The notes beneath the pieces are model-generated. The model did not search any database. It was not told where the DNA came from and saw nothing but the letters and a program-made list of their open reading frames with translations. Position numbers and translations under genes: made by a program. Positions 30,049 to 38,329 of a stretch of 49,864 nucleotides of DNA are shown piece after piece (position 1 is the first letter of the stretch; each line of letters begins with the position of its first letter). Source of the DNA: a virus; IMG/VR virus record IMGVR_UViG_3300020188_000012, positions 1 through 49,864 of that record; one strand, 5' to 3'.

Positions 30049-31326
30049 CTATTTATACCGTTTACGGTTGCTTTGGAGGTTGCCTTGGAACCCAAATCCA
30101 ACATCGGGGTTAGACCATTCGAATATACTACATTTTCTTAGATACTCTTTAGTAATATGTTTGTATTCTATATTTTTATAATGCGGTTTCATATTTAACC
30201 AATCTTGTGCGAGTTGTTTATCATAAAAAACGCTTCTTACTTCTTGTCCAAAAAAACAACAATATGTGTAATGATAATCTATGGAATTTATATAACCATA
30301 TAATTCTCTTTTATCTTCATACAATCTTCTGTATGGAAAGATTTCATTTTGATTTTCAGGCCATAAATCAAAATCAGAATTAGTTTTACTCCTATACATA
30401 TCAATAGTTTCATCACTACCGCTACCCATAAGAATTACCTTACTACCAAAAGACAATGCAAGTTTTCTTAGTTCAGATGATATTGTATGTTGTTGAGTCG
30501 GATAATAATTTTTATCTCTCATATGTTCCTCTGTTACATAAGTATGGTTAATATAATCCCCACAATACTCAACTACTTTGTTAATTGCTTTTTGATTTTC
30601 AAAATTCTTAACAATGGATGTGAGTGCATTAAAATTTTTCTTGTTTTTTGCTAAACAACATGCAACAGCCAAACTATCAACTCCGCCGCTCATAAAAAGT
30701 GTAGAATTGGGATACCATCTTTTATTTACAGCATCTTCGAATGACATGATAACATTATCAAGGTTATCACTATTCTGTTCTAAATTCCACTTGTGTAAAT
30801 GATCATTTACAATATTAAATTCTTTTATATCAATATCAAATACAACATGTGAATTTGCAGGCAATCTGTAGTGACCTTCCAAATTTTTAAAATATTTGAA
30901 AATGTCTGGTGTTTTGTTTATTAGAGAAGTAAAATAAAAATTATCACCATCTTCAAAGTAATATGCTTGTTTTGTAGAAAATGGGTCAGTGAAAAAATGA
31001 ATTTTTCTATTATCAACAACAATGAATAGGAATTCACCATCTAAATGTTCTGTAAATTTATCACCATACTCATTGTATTTTTCAATACCAAAATAGATAT
31101 CACTTGGCCAAGAATCATCGTAATTATAAATCTCACCGATTAATATAAAATATTTCCCACCGTGATAAATTGGTTGTGGTGTTATTTCACCAGTAATATT
31201 TAACAAGTGATGTGTTATGTAGATACCGTTAAGTTCTACGGTATTTGATTTTGTAGGACCACCATCTCTCAGATATTGATCTACAAAAATTTCATTTGAG
31301 TCATTAGTTATTTTAAAAGTACACAT
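30049..31326 (-). CDS. Asparagine-synthetase-like protein with Cys2
   Basis: The 425-aa paralogue of the next gene (shared TFKITN start, NGIYITHHL, IGEIYN, LDGEFLFI, FTDPFSTKQAYY). It begins MCTFKI, so the Cys2 nucleophile of glutamine amidotransferases is present. The synthetase domain has MSGGVDSLAVACCL, but the second motif reads GSGSDETID in place of G-x-G-G-D-E-x-F. This may alter substrate binding. The two genes thus divide defects: one keeps Cys2 with a weaker synthetase motif, the other the reverse, so they might work as a heteromer; this is inference. It ends KRYK because TATAAATAG is the late promoter of the following gene. Confidence 0.82.
   Translation of the reverse strand: MCTFKITNDSNEIFVDQYLRDGGPTKSNTVELNGIYITHHLLNITGEITPQPIYHGGKYFILIGEIYNYDDSWPSDIYFGIEKYNEYGDKFTEHLDGEFLFIVVDNRKIHFFTDPFSTKQAYYFEDGDNFYFTSLINKTPDIFKYFKNLEGHYRLPANSHVVFDIDIKEFNIVNDHLHKWNLEQNSDNLDNVIMSFEDAVNKRWYPNSTLFMSGGVDSLAVACCLAKNKKNFNALTSIVKNFENQKAINKVVEYCGDYINHTYVTEEHMRDKNYYPTQQHTISSELRKLALSFGSKVILMGSGSDETIDMYRSKTNSDFDLWPENQNEIFPYRRLYEDKRELYGYINSIDYHYTYCCFFGQEVRSVFYDKQLAQDWLNMKPHYKNIEYKHITKEYLRKCSIFEWSNPDVGFGFQGNLQSNRKRYK
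30050..30057 (-). promoter_or_regulatory. T4-type late promoter embedded in a stop codon
   Basis: A perfect TATAAATA; with the next G it encodes Tyr-Lys-stop at the end of the upstream gene. ATG 30045 follows 4 nt later (GATT), close to the predicted transcription start. Confidence 0.7.
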
Positions 31327-31329
31327 TTC

Positions 31330-32103
31330 TCATTCATAAATTAAGTACGGCAATTTTCCGTCCTCATTTCGACCCCTATACATATAAGTTTTTGGGTCAG
31401 CTTCATGTCTCCAAGGACCATAACTGCCGTGTTTAGCACAATACAAATCAAAATCTCTTCCTGTCTTACCCTCACTGACGAAAGTTTTATAGGTTCTCCA
31501 GTATGCAATCTCACGGCCGCTACGAGACTTTGAATGTCTAATACACAAATCTCGCAACTCTTTTGGTAAGAATTCATATTGTTCAAACCGACCCATCATA
31601 TGTTTTGCGACCTCATCATAGTTAAAATCATCACCAATTGATACTGGAACTAATTCTTTTACACCCGCTAAATATATATCAACTCCGGCGCTCTCAGGAT
31701 ATTTTCTCAACACATCGTACCCGCAAGTTGAAGTATTTTCTAATGATATACCAATTGATATTGCGTCAACACAAGTTTCTTTAATCCATATTGGATAACC
31801 TTGAAATCGTGGTTTAATAGAACCAATATCATAAGTTCCTTTTATGAACCCCTGTCTTATAGGAACACGTTCTTTGACGTAATTATTTGGCCAGTTTATA
31901 CGCTCAAAATTAAAATCTCTAGTTTCAGATTTTAGAAAAAGAATAATGTTTGTAAGTTTATTAGACTGTTTTGAGTTGTACTCTTTACTTTCAAATTCTT
32001 CATAAGAGTATCGTGCAACAATATCAGCGTCAGTTTCAGTTAACCAACGATAAAGTGAATAAGTTGAGTTTATACCACCTGAGAATGGTATGAGTATTTT
32101 CAT
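31330..32103 (-). CDS. PP-loop ATP-pyrophosphatase family protein (QueC/adenine-nucleotide hydrolase-like)
   Basis: The 257-aa product begins MKILIPFSGGINSTYSLYRW, an N-terminal PP loop (SGG-x-N/D-S-T) of the kind that adenylates carbonyl or carboxyl groups. Later segments are KPRFQGYPIW, SIGISLENTSTCGYD, LPKELRDLCIRHSK and a Trp/Tyr-rich end. It is related to the protein at 35573-36376 (same TETD/TETR segment after the loop, RDF-N/D-F and PKEL motifs). A Cys cluster for zinc, usual in QueC, is not obvious here. The function is unknown; its position next to two asparagine-synthetase-like genes suggests a shared amide- or nucleotide-activation pathway. One base separates it from the upstream stop. 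Confidence 0.7.
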   Translation of the reverse strand: MKILIPFSGGINSTYSLYRWLTETDADIVARYSYEEFESKEYNSKQSNKLTNIILFLKSETRDFNFERINWPNNYVKERVPIRQGFIKGTYDIGSIKPRFQGYPIWIKETCVDAISIGISLENTSTCGYDVLRKYPESAGVDIYLAGVKELVPVSIGDDFNYDEVAKHMMGRFEQYEFLPKELRDLCIRHSKSRSGREIAYWRTYKTFVSEGKTGRDFDLYCAKHGSYGPWRHEADPKTYMYRGRNEDGKLPYLIYE

Positions 32104-32104
32104 A

Positions 32105-32929
32105 CTAATCCCACAAATTTGTGTTTACCTTCACAAGAAAACAGTCTTTACCAAAACAATCTTCCATATAAGAACTACAATGAATTCTTGAAGTCTCAAA
32201 CATTACAACTTGACCAATATTCCAAGGAACAGATTCCGCAAAACTAAATCCATGTAACATCTCAATTGGATGGTGTTGCAAATGTTTTTCCCAAATTTCT
32301 ACATCAAAGGGTTCATCGGTATATCCAACTAAATCGCTATAATCATAACCAAATTCCCATCCTTTTGCACCATGCTTTCTATAGAATTTTTCGTCGTCAT
32401 TTTCGGGTTCAATTCCAGACTTTGCAGACCAAGGAGTTTTTTGATGAAAATATACAGTCTCAGTTGTTCCCGCACTTCCATCTTCTTTGTAACATCTTAG
32501 TGGAAAGAATACTGTTGTGTTTGCGGGTCTTGGCATTTGTCCTGTTTTGTTGTGTGATTTCCAATCATCACCTAGATAATTTTCACCATCATTGTGTATA
32601 TGAATTGGTTCTTTGTAATACCCATACCTACCTTGAGTATTTGGTTCAAACCCAATAATTGGTTTTAGAATTTCATTAAAAAGATTACAAGCTTTGGTTC
32701 TTTCATCTTCAGTGAAAATTTCGAAATTAGTATGACCTTGCATAGAATCACTTATCTCATCTATTGGCAACCCACTATCGGATATTTTTCTATATCCCAA
32801 ATAATTTTCGTTAATTTCATACGCGAATTTTCGAACTCGTTCTAAAACTTGTAACTCTTCTTCTAAATTTATTAGATTATCAATTACCGATAAAGGCACA
32901 TCTGCATAATGAAACATGTTATCACTCAT
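32105..32929 (-). CDS. Putative 2OG-Fe(II)/cupin-type oxygenase
   Basis: The 274-aa product from ATG 32929 has YGYYKEPIHIHNDGEN, with a plausible H-x-D iron pair (HND), ANTTVFFPLRCYKEDGS as a following strand, and a late VPWNIGQVVMFETSRIHCSS with a second His; the last residues LVKVNTNLWD could supply the basic 2-oxoglutarate ligand. This order fits non-haem dioxygenases but the match is loose. The ORF is open 97 codons further, inside gp15, and that part is rejected as a frame shadow. The start overlaps the gp15 stop by 8 nt. ATG 32917 is an alternative start. Confidence 0.5.
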   Translation of the reverse strand: MSDNMFHYADVPLSVIDNLINLEEELQVLERVRKFAYEINENYLGYRKISDSGLPIDEISDSMQGHTNFEIFTEDERTKACNLFNEILKPIIGFEPNTQGRYGYYKEPIHIHNDGENYLGDDWKSHNKTGQMPRPANTTVFFPLRCYKEDGSAGTTETVYFHQKTPWSAKSGIEPENDDEKFYRKHGAKGWEFGYDYSDLVGYTDEPFDVEIWEKHLQHHPIEMLHGFSFAESVPWNIGQVVMFETSRIHCSSYMEDCFGKDCFLVKVNTNLWD

Positions 32930-33722
32930 CACTTCCTGTTTCTGGATTAAAGTTCTTTGCATCCTCAAAGAATGATGTTGTCTCACTGAAACCAAAATCA
33001 TCATCAGCATCAGCACTCGTTGGGTTTGGTGTAACTGTGTATCTCTGTTCCCTCTTAGGTGACTGATCAGGTAGGTCTGTATACTGGTCAACCTGTACAG
33101 TCTTAATAACCTTACTAGAGGTAACAGGTCCGTAGAGATGGAACTTAGCAGTAAAAGAGAGAGTGTAGATAATAGCTCTACGGTTTGCAAAGTCACCCTG
33201 ATAATCGTCTTCGTAACCAATACTATTCAGAACAACAGGGACATCTCTCTTGATACCCATGTCTGTGTTGTCATTGATTGTGACTGTATAATCAGGTTGG
33301 AAGTATGGTAGAATCTGTTCTACAATCTGCAACGCATCATCTGACTGTTTTGAGAGAATGTAAAGTTCAAAGTCAATGTTGTATGGAACAGGCATGTACT
33401 GCGTGTCCAACTGGTCAGACTTTGCACCCTTCACCTTCTTGAACTTCTGCACACGTTGTAGTTTGCGTGATGGGTCATATGTCATACCAGTAATCTCAAA
33501 CCCAATACGAGGTAGAGTTACAGCAGTCTGATTAGACAAAGATGGATCATCATTCAGACGGACAAGGAACTTCTGCCGTGGACCATATGCAAGAGGAACC
33601 TTCATAGACTGTTGAATAGTTCCACTGTTGTCCTTACGAACAAGATGAATATCATTGAAAAGTGAGCCGAAAGAAACGACCACCTTACGAATTGTTTCGT
33701 GGTAGAACTGCTGTCCTAACAT
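32922..33722 (-). CDS. 15: Tail completion / sheath terminator gp15
   Basis: The 266-aa product corresponds to T4 gp15, the hexameric ring that closes the tail and joins it to the neck. Shared segments are FYHETIRKVVVSFGSLFNDI at the start, RQKFLVRLN, LPRIGFEI, PYNIDFELYILS and QIVEQILPYFQPDYTVTIND, with DVPVVLNSIGYED and the YTLSFTAKFHLYGPV C-terminal strand. The start shares one base with the gp14 stop (TAATG). Its neighbours gp14 and gp13 are in T4 order. Confidence 0.94.
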   Translation of the reverse strand: MLGQQFYHETIRKVVVSFGSLFNDIHLVRKDNSGTIQQSMKVPLAYGPRQKFLVRLNDDPSLSNQTAVTLPRIGFEITGMTYDPSRKLQRVQKFKKVKGAKSDQLDTQYMPVPYNIDFELYILSKQSDDALQIVEQILPYFQPDYTVTINDNTDMGIKRDVPVVLNSIGYEDDYQGDFANRRAIIYTLSFTAKFHLYGPVTSSKVIKTVQVDQYTDLPDQSPKREQRYTVTPNPTSADADDDFGFSETTSFFEDAKNFNPETGSDE

Positions 33723-34717
33723 TACGATGGTTCTCCTGCATCACCGAATGGGTTTGATTCGCTGAAGTCTAGGATAGTATCATCCAGACTGTCGAATAGT
33801 TCATTCTGATTGACCTTATCCGTTGATTGGTCACCTACTATATAGTCCTCATTGATAAAGTATGATGGATCACCAGTATCAGCAGAACTTTCAATTAGGA
33901 TAGACTCACCAACAGAACTGCTGTCGTCTTCACCAATGATGTTGTCTCCGTCTGTCTCCTCAAGAAGAAGACCAGAGTTATCTTCGAGTCTGATATTCTC
34001 ATTGACTGCACTTGACTGTTCAAGTGTGAACTGATAAGTGAGTGCATCCATTGAGTCTGCATCTTCGATTGCATCAATTGCAGCAATGTCTGTGTCGAGA
34101 ACTTCTGAACCATAATCAAATGTGCGACAACGCATTTTGTATACTGGGTTGTTGTCGAGTTGATGGAATGGCTCATCGTGGTCAACGAAGTTAATCTCAA
34201 ACAATTTACCGAGGATGGGGTGGTAGATTGCATCACCCTCTTGTGGTCTATCTGCGTCTGTAGAAGATGCCTCTGAGATTAGATACCCACTCTCGTATGA
34301 GGATGGAATGTCAACCTCGTCACTGTCTAGTGTTCCATCCTCAAGTAGAATAGAACCTGTGAGTGTATCTGTACCACTCTCAATCGTGAACTGTTTGGTG
34401 ATGTCTCTAAATCTACTCTTACTGACAACGAAGGTGACTTCACTGAGGTTCTGCAAACCAAACTGAGTCATCAATTCTCGTTCACCAGCATACCCACCAC
34501 CAGAGTTCTCAACATACATTTCAATCTTTGACTGAGTGTTGAACTTGGATAGAGAGTCTTCACCAAGGAACGTGTCCTCAGCCACAAGTGTGCGGTCAAG
34601 ATAATAAACATCGTGACCGTAAATCTGAATTGCTTCTGCAATCAAATCTGCATACAGATTTTTTTCTGTGGTAAGTGCATGTTGATTGCTTGTGTGAAAT
34701 GCTTTATTGACTGCCAT
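33722..34717 (-). CDS. 14: Neck protein gp14
   Basis: The 331-aa product matches the neck protein family of T4-like phages. NLYADLIAEAIQIYGHDVYY and LDRTLVAEDTFLGEDSLSKF are the usual N-terminal stretch, followed by FGLQNLSEVTFVVSKSRF and the PILGKLFEINFVDHDEPF block. gp14 with gp13 forms the collar that seals the filled head and binds the tail. The C-terminal third is acidic and Ser/Asp-rich, a longer low-complexity part than in T4. It follows gp13 by 2 nt. Confidence 0.93.
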   Translation of the reverse strand: MAVNKAFHTSNQHALTTEKNLYADLIAEAIQIYGHDVYYLDRTLVAEDTFLGEDSLSKFNTQSKIEMYVENSGGGYAGERELMTQFGLQNLSEVTFVVSKSRFRDITKQFTIESGTDTLTGSILLEDGTLDSDEVDIPSSYESGYLISEASSTDADRPQEGDAIYHPILGKLFEINFVDHDEPFHQLDNNPVYKMRCRTFDYGSEVLDTDIAAIDAIEDADSMDALTYQFTLEQSSAVNENIRLEDNSGLLLEETDGDNIIGEDDSSSVGESILIESSADTGDPSYFINEDYIVGDQSTDKVNQNELFDSLDDTILDFSESNPFGDAGEPS

Positions 34718-34719
34718 GT

Positions 34720-35541
34720 TTATCCAATCATGTAGTTAACTGGTAGTTCGAACGCAAGTTTCATCTCTTCTTCAAGTCTAATAATCTCTTCTTGCGCCTG
34801 AGTGTAAATTGTTTCACCGTTCATCGTCACACCACCGAGCATCTCTACGCCACTAAACTTGGAAAGGTTTGCACCCCACTGTCTCTTAATCAGTGCGGTT
34901 GCGTACTTCTTTAGATACATGTCATTGTATAGGTCTGTGAATGTGCCGGGATCAAGTTTACGATAACAATCAATGATAATATAATCAACGTCAGCAGTTA
35001 CCTTATTCTCCCAATCCATGTCAATATACAAACGGTTTTGATGTTGATTAAAACGAAGTGGTGTCTCCCCAACAAGAATATGTTCTAGTAGGTCTAGGTT
35101 ATCCATAGCCATCTGATATTGAATAACAGATGTAGATGAGAGGTCAAATAAATCATTTAGTCGTAACTGATAACGTAGATCGAACATACTTGAACCACCA
35201 CCTGTATCACTAAATGGAAAAACTTGCATTACTGCAAGTACTGAATCGGGAACAGGAATCCAGTTCTTACCTTCGTACCACACGGCAGTTGTTGAACCAT
35301 CAACATCAGTTACAGTTGATAGTGTCTCGTTAGACCTTGCCCGTGTAACGTCTGCGGTTGTGATAAGATGTTTAAGGTACATCCTTTCACATCCATCGTA
35401 GTGATATTCTGCAAAGAATTGTAGTGCCTCGTCAATACGGTCATCAACTTGGTCATCTGACACGTTAATGTCGATAACCCCATATCCAAGGTTCCGTAGA
35501 CAATAATTCTTGAAGTCTGCTCTGGTAGAAGGTATTGCCAT
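34720..35541 (-). CDS. 13: Neck protein gp13
   Basis: The 273-aa product begins with the family hallmark: RADFKNYCLRNLGYGVIDIN and VSDDQVDDRIDEALQFFAEY. Further conserved parts are NDLFDLSSTSVIQYQMAMDN, ETPLRFNQHQNRLYIDMDW and the KKYATALIKRQWGANLSKFS segment. gp13 acts with gp14 to close the head after DNA packaging. AAGGAA lies before ATG 35541, in a leader of about 15 nt from the late promoter at 35562-35569. It opens the neck unit 13-14-15. Confidence 0.95.
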   Translation of the reverse strand: MAIPSTRADFKNYCLRNLGYGVIDINVSDDQVDDRIDEALQFFAEYHYDGCERMYLKHLITTADVTRARSNETLSTVTDVDGSTTAVWYEGKNWIPVPDSVLAVMQVFPFSDTGGGSSMFDLRYQLRLNDLFDLSSTSVIQYQMAMDNLDLLEHILVGETPLRFNQHQNRLYIDMDWENKVTADVDYIIIDCYRKLDPGTFTDLYNDMYLKKYATALIKRQWGANLSKFSGVEMLGGVTMNGETIYTQAQEEIIRLEEEMKLAFELPVNYMIG

Positions 35542-35561
35542 TAGAAGATTCCTTTTTTATA

Positions 35562-35569
35562 TATTTATA
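35562..35569 (-). promoter_or_regulatory. T4-type late promoter for the neck unit
   Basis: A perfect TATAAATA in the 31-nt gap upstream of gp13, with AAGGAA between it and the start codon. It separates the modification-enzyme block at higher coordinates from the neck genes. Confidence 0.75.
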
Positions 35570-35572
35570 ACA

Positions 35573-36376
35573 TTATGTATTGTGAGGTTTCGTTGGTAGT
35601 ATTTTCTGAGAGGTTAACTCCGGCGTATAGTTATGAGTTCGATTCCAATAGGGATAACTTTTGCCTCTAAATTTATGACCCACATAAGCAATGTGTCTTG
35701 TTTCTGGATTACTTTCTTTTGTGAAATATTTCCCGTATTTTCCCTCTTTCATAATCAGATCATCAAGTTCCTCTGCACCAAAACCCTCTTTTTTCTTTTC
35801 ATTATACCATTCCCAACATTTACATTTAGAGCATTCTCCACAAGGACAGATAGATACTAGTTTTTGAAGCTCTTTTGGTATCAACTCCCAAGTTTCCCAT
35901 CTTCCTATAGGTTTATCATTACGACTCATTAGAGGCCAGTCAATAGTAATATCTGTATAATCCCTAAGAATAGAATGATCTAACCTAGTATATGAATTAT
36001 CCTTTTCATAAAACTTTCCAATAGGGTCTGTAGTTTGAAAATACCAGTTAGAGGGACTCCAGTTATATGTATTATATCCCATACATATCAAATCTACACC
36101 ATGCATTTCTGATAACAGTGCAATATTATAAAATTTTGACCTTATGGTTTCTAACTTGATATCACTAGCATGATCTTCAAACTCTGCAAAACCAAAATCA
36201 AAATCACGAACGTTTTCTCTCAACCAATTGCAGACAATAGGATATTGTTCTAAGTCCTGATCGGATGCGTCAAGGTGAAGTATTCTTGATATTACATGAT
36301 CCCTAGTTTCAGTGAGAAGTTTATATAAAAGATATGTACTATCTGAAGAGGAACTAGATGCTGCGAAAATTTTCAT
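35573..36376 (-). CDS. PP-loop-like protein with a degenerate nucleotide loop
   Basis: From ATG 36376 the product begins MKIFAASSSSSDSTYLLYKL. The position where the relative at 31330-32103 has SGGINST holds SSSSSDST, so the Gly-Gly pair that binds pyrophosphate is lost while D-S-T stays. The rest is alike: LLTETR, RENVRDFDFG, MGYNTYNW, PKELQKLVS. The C-terminal part has CPCGECSKCKCW, a zinc-type Cys cluster as in QueC, which the other copy lacks. ATP use is therefore doubtful, but substrate or metal binding may persist. The last 60 residues are rich in aromatic and basic residues. It overlaps the upstream glycosyltransferase-like gene by 23 nt. Confidence 0.65.
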   Translation of the reverse strand: MKIFAASSSSSDSTYLLYKLLTETRDHVISRILHLDASDQDLEQYPIVCNWLRENVRDFDFGFAEFEDHASDIKLETIRSKFYNIALLSEMHGVDLICMGYNTYNWSPSNWYFQTTDPIGKFYEKDNSYTRLDHSILRDYTDITIDWPLMSRNDKPIGRWETWELIPKELQKLVSICPCGECSKCKCWEWYNEKKKEGFGAEELDDLIMKEGKYGKYFTKESNPETRHIAYVGHKFRGKSYPYWNRTHNYTPELTSQKILPTKPHNT

Positions 36377-37055
36377 AGTCTTTCCACTCATGTGGCTTGT
36401 TTAGTCGATTGGTGAAATGGACATATTTAATATCTGGATGAAACTCTCCGCCCATGTATATGTAGTCATTACCCGTGAGTTGTTCATACTTCTGTGTCAT
36501 GTTATAGTTCCATCGATTAACACTACCCGATATTACATCGTCACTGACAACCCATCGTGTGAACCACTCGTTTGGTAATACCACAAGGTCCAACTGTTCC
36601 CTGACACTATCCTCTACAAAATACTGCTCTCCGTTCACTGGTCCTGTTGTTGTTCCATTCTCAATGTAGAACTTCTGCCAGTAATGAATGTCACTCATAA
36701 ACTTGTCGTAGATATATCGACAGTCCTTCGGATAGTATTTGAAGAACCCACCATTGATGTGATACTCGTTGACATCGTTTCTCCACCATCCCGGCATCGC
36801 AACAAACTGACCTCGTTCAATTGGGTAATCAAAAATTTTCTCGTAGTCGTTGATGAGAAGAACGTCAATGTCCATCACACAGATAGGTTCGTCAGTCTCC
36901 ATCTGCATACCCCACATCTTATTCCACTGTAGAGTTACCTTCTCATGATATGGCTCTCGTATCCAGATGATGTTATGCTTCGATAACTTTCTCTCTAGGT
37001 ATTCTTCGTACTCTGGTCCATATTTGTCACCGATACGAACACATACTATATCCAT
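36354..37055 (-). CDS. Glycosyltransferase-like protein (DxD type)
   Basis: The 233-aa product begins MDIVCVRIGDKYGPEYEEYL and has CVMDIDVLLINDYE, a D-x-D metal/nucleotide-sugar motif like that of GT-A transferases. HINGGFFKYYP, NGEQYFVED, LPNEWFTRW and IKYVHFTNRLNKP resemble acceptor-loop parts of GT8-type enzymes. It is a paralogue of the protein at 39649-40362. The donor and acceptor are unknown; a surface glycan or virion glycoprotein is possible given the cluster. It overlaps the upstream gene by 10 nt. Confidence 0.65.
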   Translation of the reverse strand: MDIVCVRIGDKYGPEYEEYLERKLSKHNIIWIREPYHEKVTLQWNKMWGMQMETDEPICVMDIDVLLINDYEKIFDYPIERGQFVAMPGWWRNDVNEYHINGGFFKYYPKDCRYIYDKFMSDIHYWQKFYIENGTTTGPVNGEQYFVEDSVREQLDLVVLPNEWFTRWVVSDDVISGSVNRWNYNMTQKYEQLTGNDYIYMGGEFHPDIKYVHFTNRLNKPHEWKDYENFRSI

Positions 37056-38329
37056 TTATCAAATCTCTGTTTTGTTGGAGTCCATCCTCGTAAGTAAGCA
37101 CCATCAGCGTGTTTCAAAACGTCCAGTAAGTTATTAAATGAATCAACCAATTCATCTAGAGTATAATATGCATGTGACATATGATAACTGAAGATGTTAG
37201 TTGCATCAAAAAACACAGTTTTCCCTTTAATTTTTTCGGAGATTCTATCATAGTCTGGTGATATTAAGTCCATCAACCAATATTCAATGTCATAATCATC
37301 GTGCATTTTTTGTTCTAATTTTCTCAAATCTTCAAATGCAGGCATATCTTTCTTTGCGTTTTTAGATGAAATAGAATCCGGCATTACCATATTGTGAGTG
37401 AGTCTTTTACTATAATAATTAATTTCCTCTAAAGACATGTTCATCTCTACAATCATTTGTTTTATGTCTAGATTTTCTTGACAATAATCAAACAACACAA
37501 TCTCACCGTCAAACTTCAATCTGTCTACAATCAACGCAGCACGTTGACCCGCCGTAGTAGAAAATATAACATCGAATTTTTCGGTGGGTAACTCTCCAAC
37601 ACTTTCTGTGTTCTCTATATAAAACTGTTTCGTTATCCTTGTCATAAATCTACTAAAATAGTAGTCATTTAAATCTACATTATCAAGGTCTTTCCAAGAT
37701 TCAGTTTGATGATCTCTATAATATGAGAACGACTTTCTTGATCTTTCATCATTAGTAAAATTTGTGATAGTAGGCATACCCTCTACATCAATCCACGGTG
37801 GGGTGTAGTCATCATGAAAATTATCAGGGGATCGTTTAACAACATCATATCTCTCTGACATGTCGGGAGCTCCAATTTCTCTCCATATCTTCAAATTCAA
37901 ATTCATATGTTGGTGATGGAAATACGCTTTACGGTTTGGTCTAGCCATTATGTGAGCTTTGCAAAACTCACCACTCTCTACAAAATCGTAAAAGTCTGTT
38001 ATTGATGTTTCTCTTTTCTCTGGACCACCAGATACCATATCAAATACCATACCAACTGATACAATCATAGCATGAGTATGATCACAACTTAAAAGAATAT
38101 CATGAACTTCACTTCTATAACAAAAACGGACATCATGTCCAGTACCAGAACCAGTTGCACCACCAGAAACCATAAATGTTGTGGTTTGAGTTTGTTTCTC
38201 TATTCCAAAATCCCACTTTAGTTTATCTGGATAAACTACCAGAAATAACATATGTTCAAATCTTTTGTATATTTTTTTATTATATGATTCACCTACCCAC
38301 AAGGTAACAAACTCATCAAAACTATTCAT
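37046..38329 (-). CDS. Conserved-type protein of unknown function, 427 aa
   Basis: The ORF opens with TTG at 38332 but ATG 38329 is the better start. The product has no motif that I can name with confidence. KFDVIFSTTAGQRAALIVDR and LKFDGEIVLFDYCQENL look like the beta strands of a Rossmann-type domain (nucleotide or methyl donor), preceded by a 200-residue domain with a Gly-rich loop SGGATGSGTGHD. It lies in an overlapping run with a hydroxylase and glycosyltransferase-like genes, so a role in the same modification pathway is plausible but not shown. Confidence 0.55.
   Translation of the reverse strand: MNSFDEFVTLWVGESYNKKIYKRFEHMLFLVVYPDKLKWDFGIEKQTQTTTFMVSGGATGSGTGHDVRFCYRSEVHDILLSCDHTHAMIVSVGMVFDMVSGGPEKRETSITDFYDFVESGEFCKAHIMARPNRKAYFHHQHMNLNLKIWREIGAPDMSERYDVVKRSPDNFHDDYTPPWIDVEGMPTITNFTNDERSRKSFSYYRDHQTESWKDLDNVDLNDYYFSRFMTRITKQFYIENTESVGELPTEKFDVIFSTTAGQRAALIVDRLKFDGEIVLFDYCQENLDIKQMIVEMNMSLEEINYYSKRLTHNMVMPDSISSKNAKKDMPAFEDLRKLEQKMHDDYDIEYWLMDLISPDYDRISEKIKGKTVFFDATNIFSYHMSHAYYTLDELVDSFNNLLDVLKHADGAYLRGWTPTKQRFDKWI

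Noticed and set aside
32930-33220. 97-codon N-terminal extension of the oxygenase-like gene
   Set aside because: The extension is a frame shadow within gp15, is Leu/Arg/Thr-rich and lacks domain features; the real start is at 32929 or 32917.
31330-36376. QueC-like proteins as part of a 7-deazaguanine DNA modification system
   Set aside because: No QueD, QueE, FolE or DNA transglycosylase genes are in the window, and one copy has lost its nucleotide loop.
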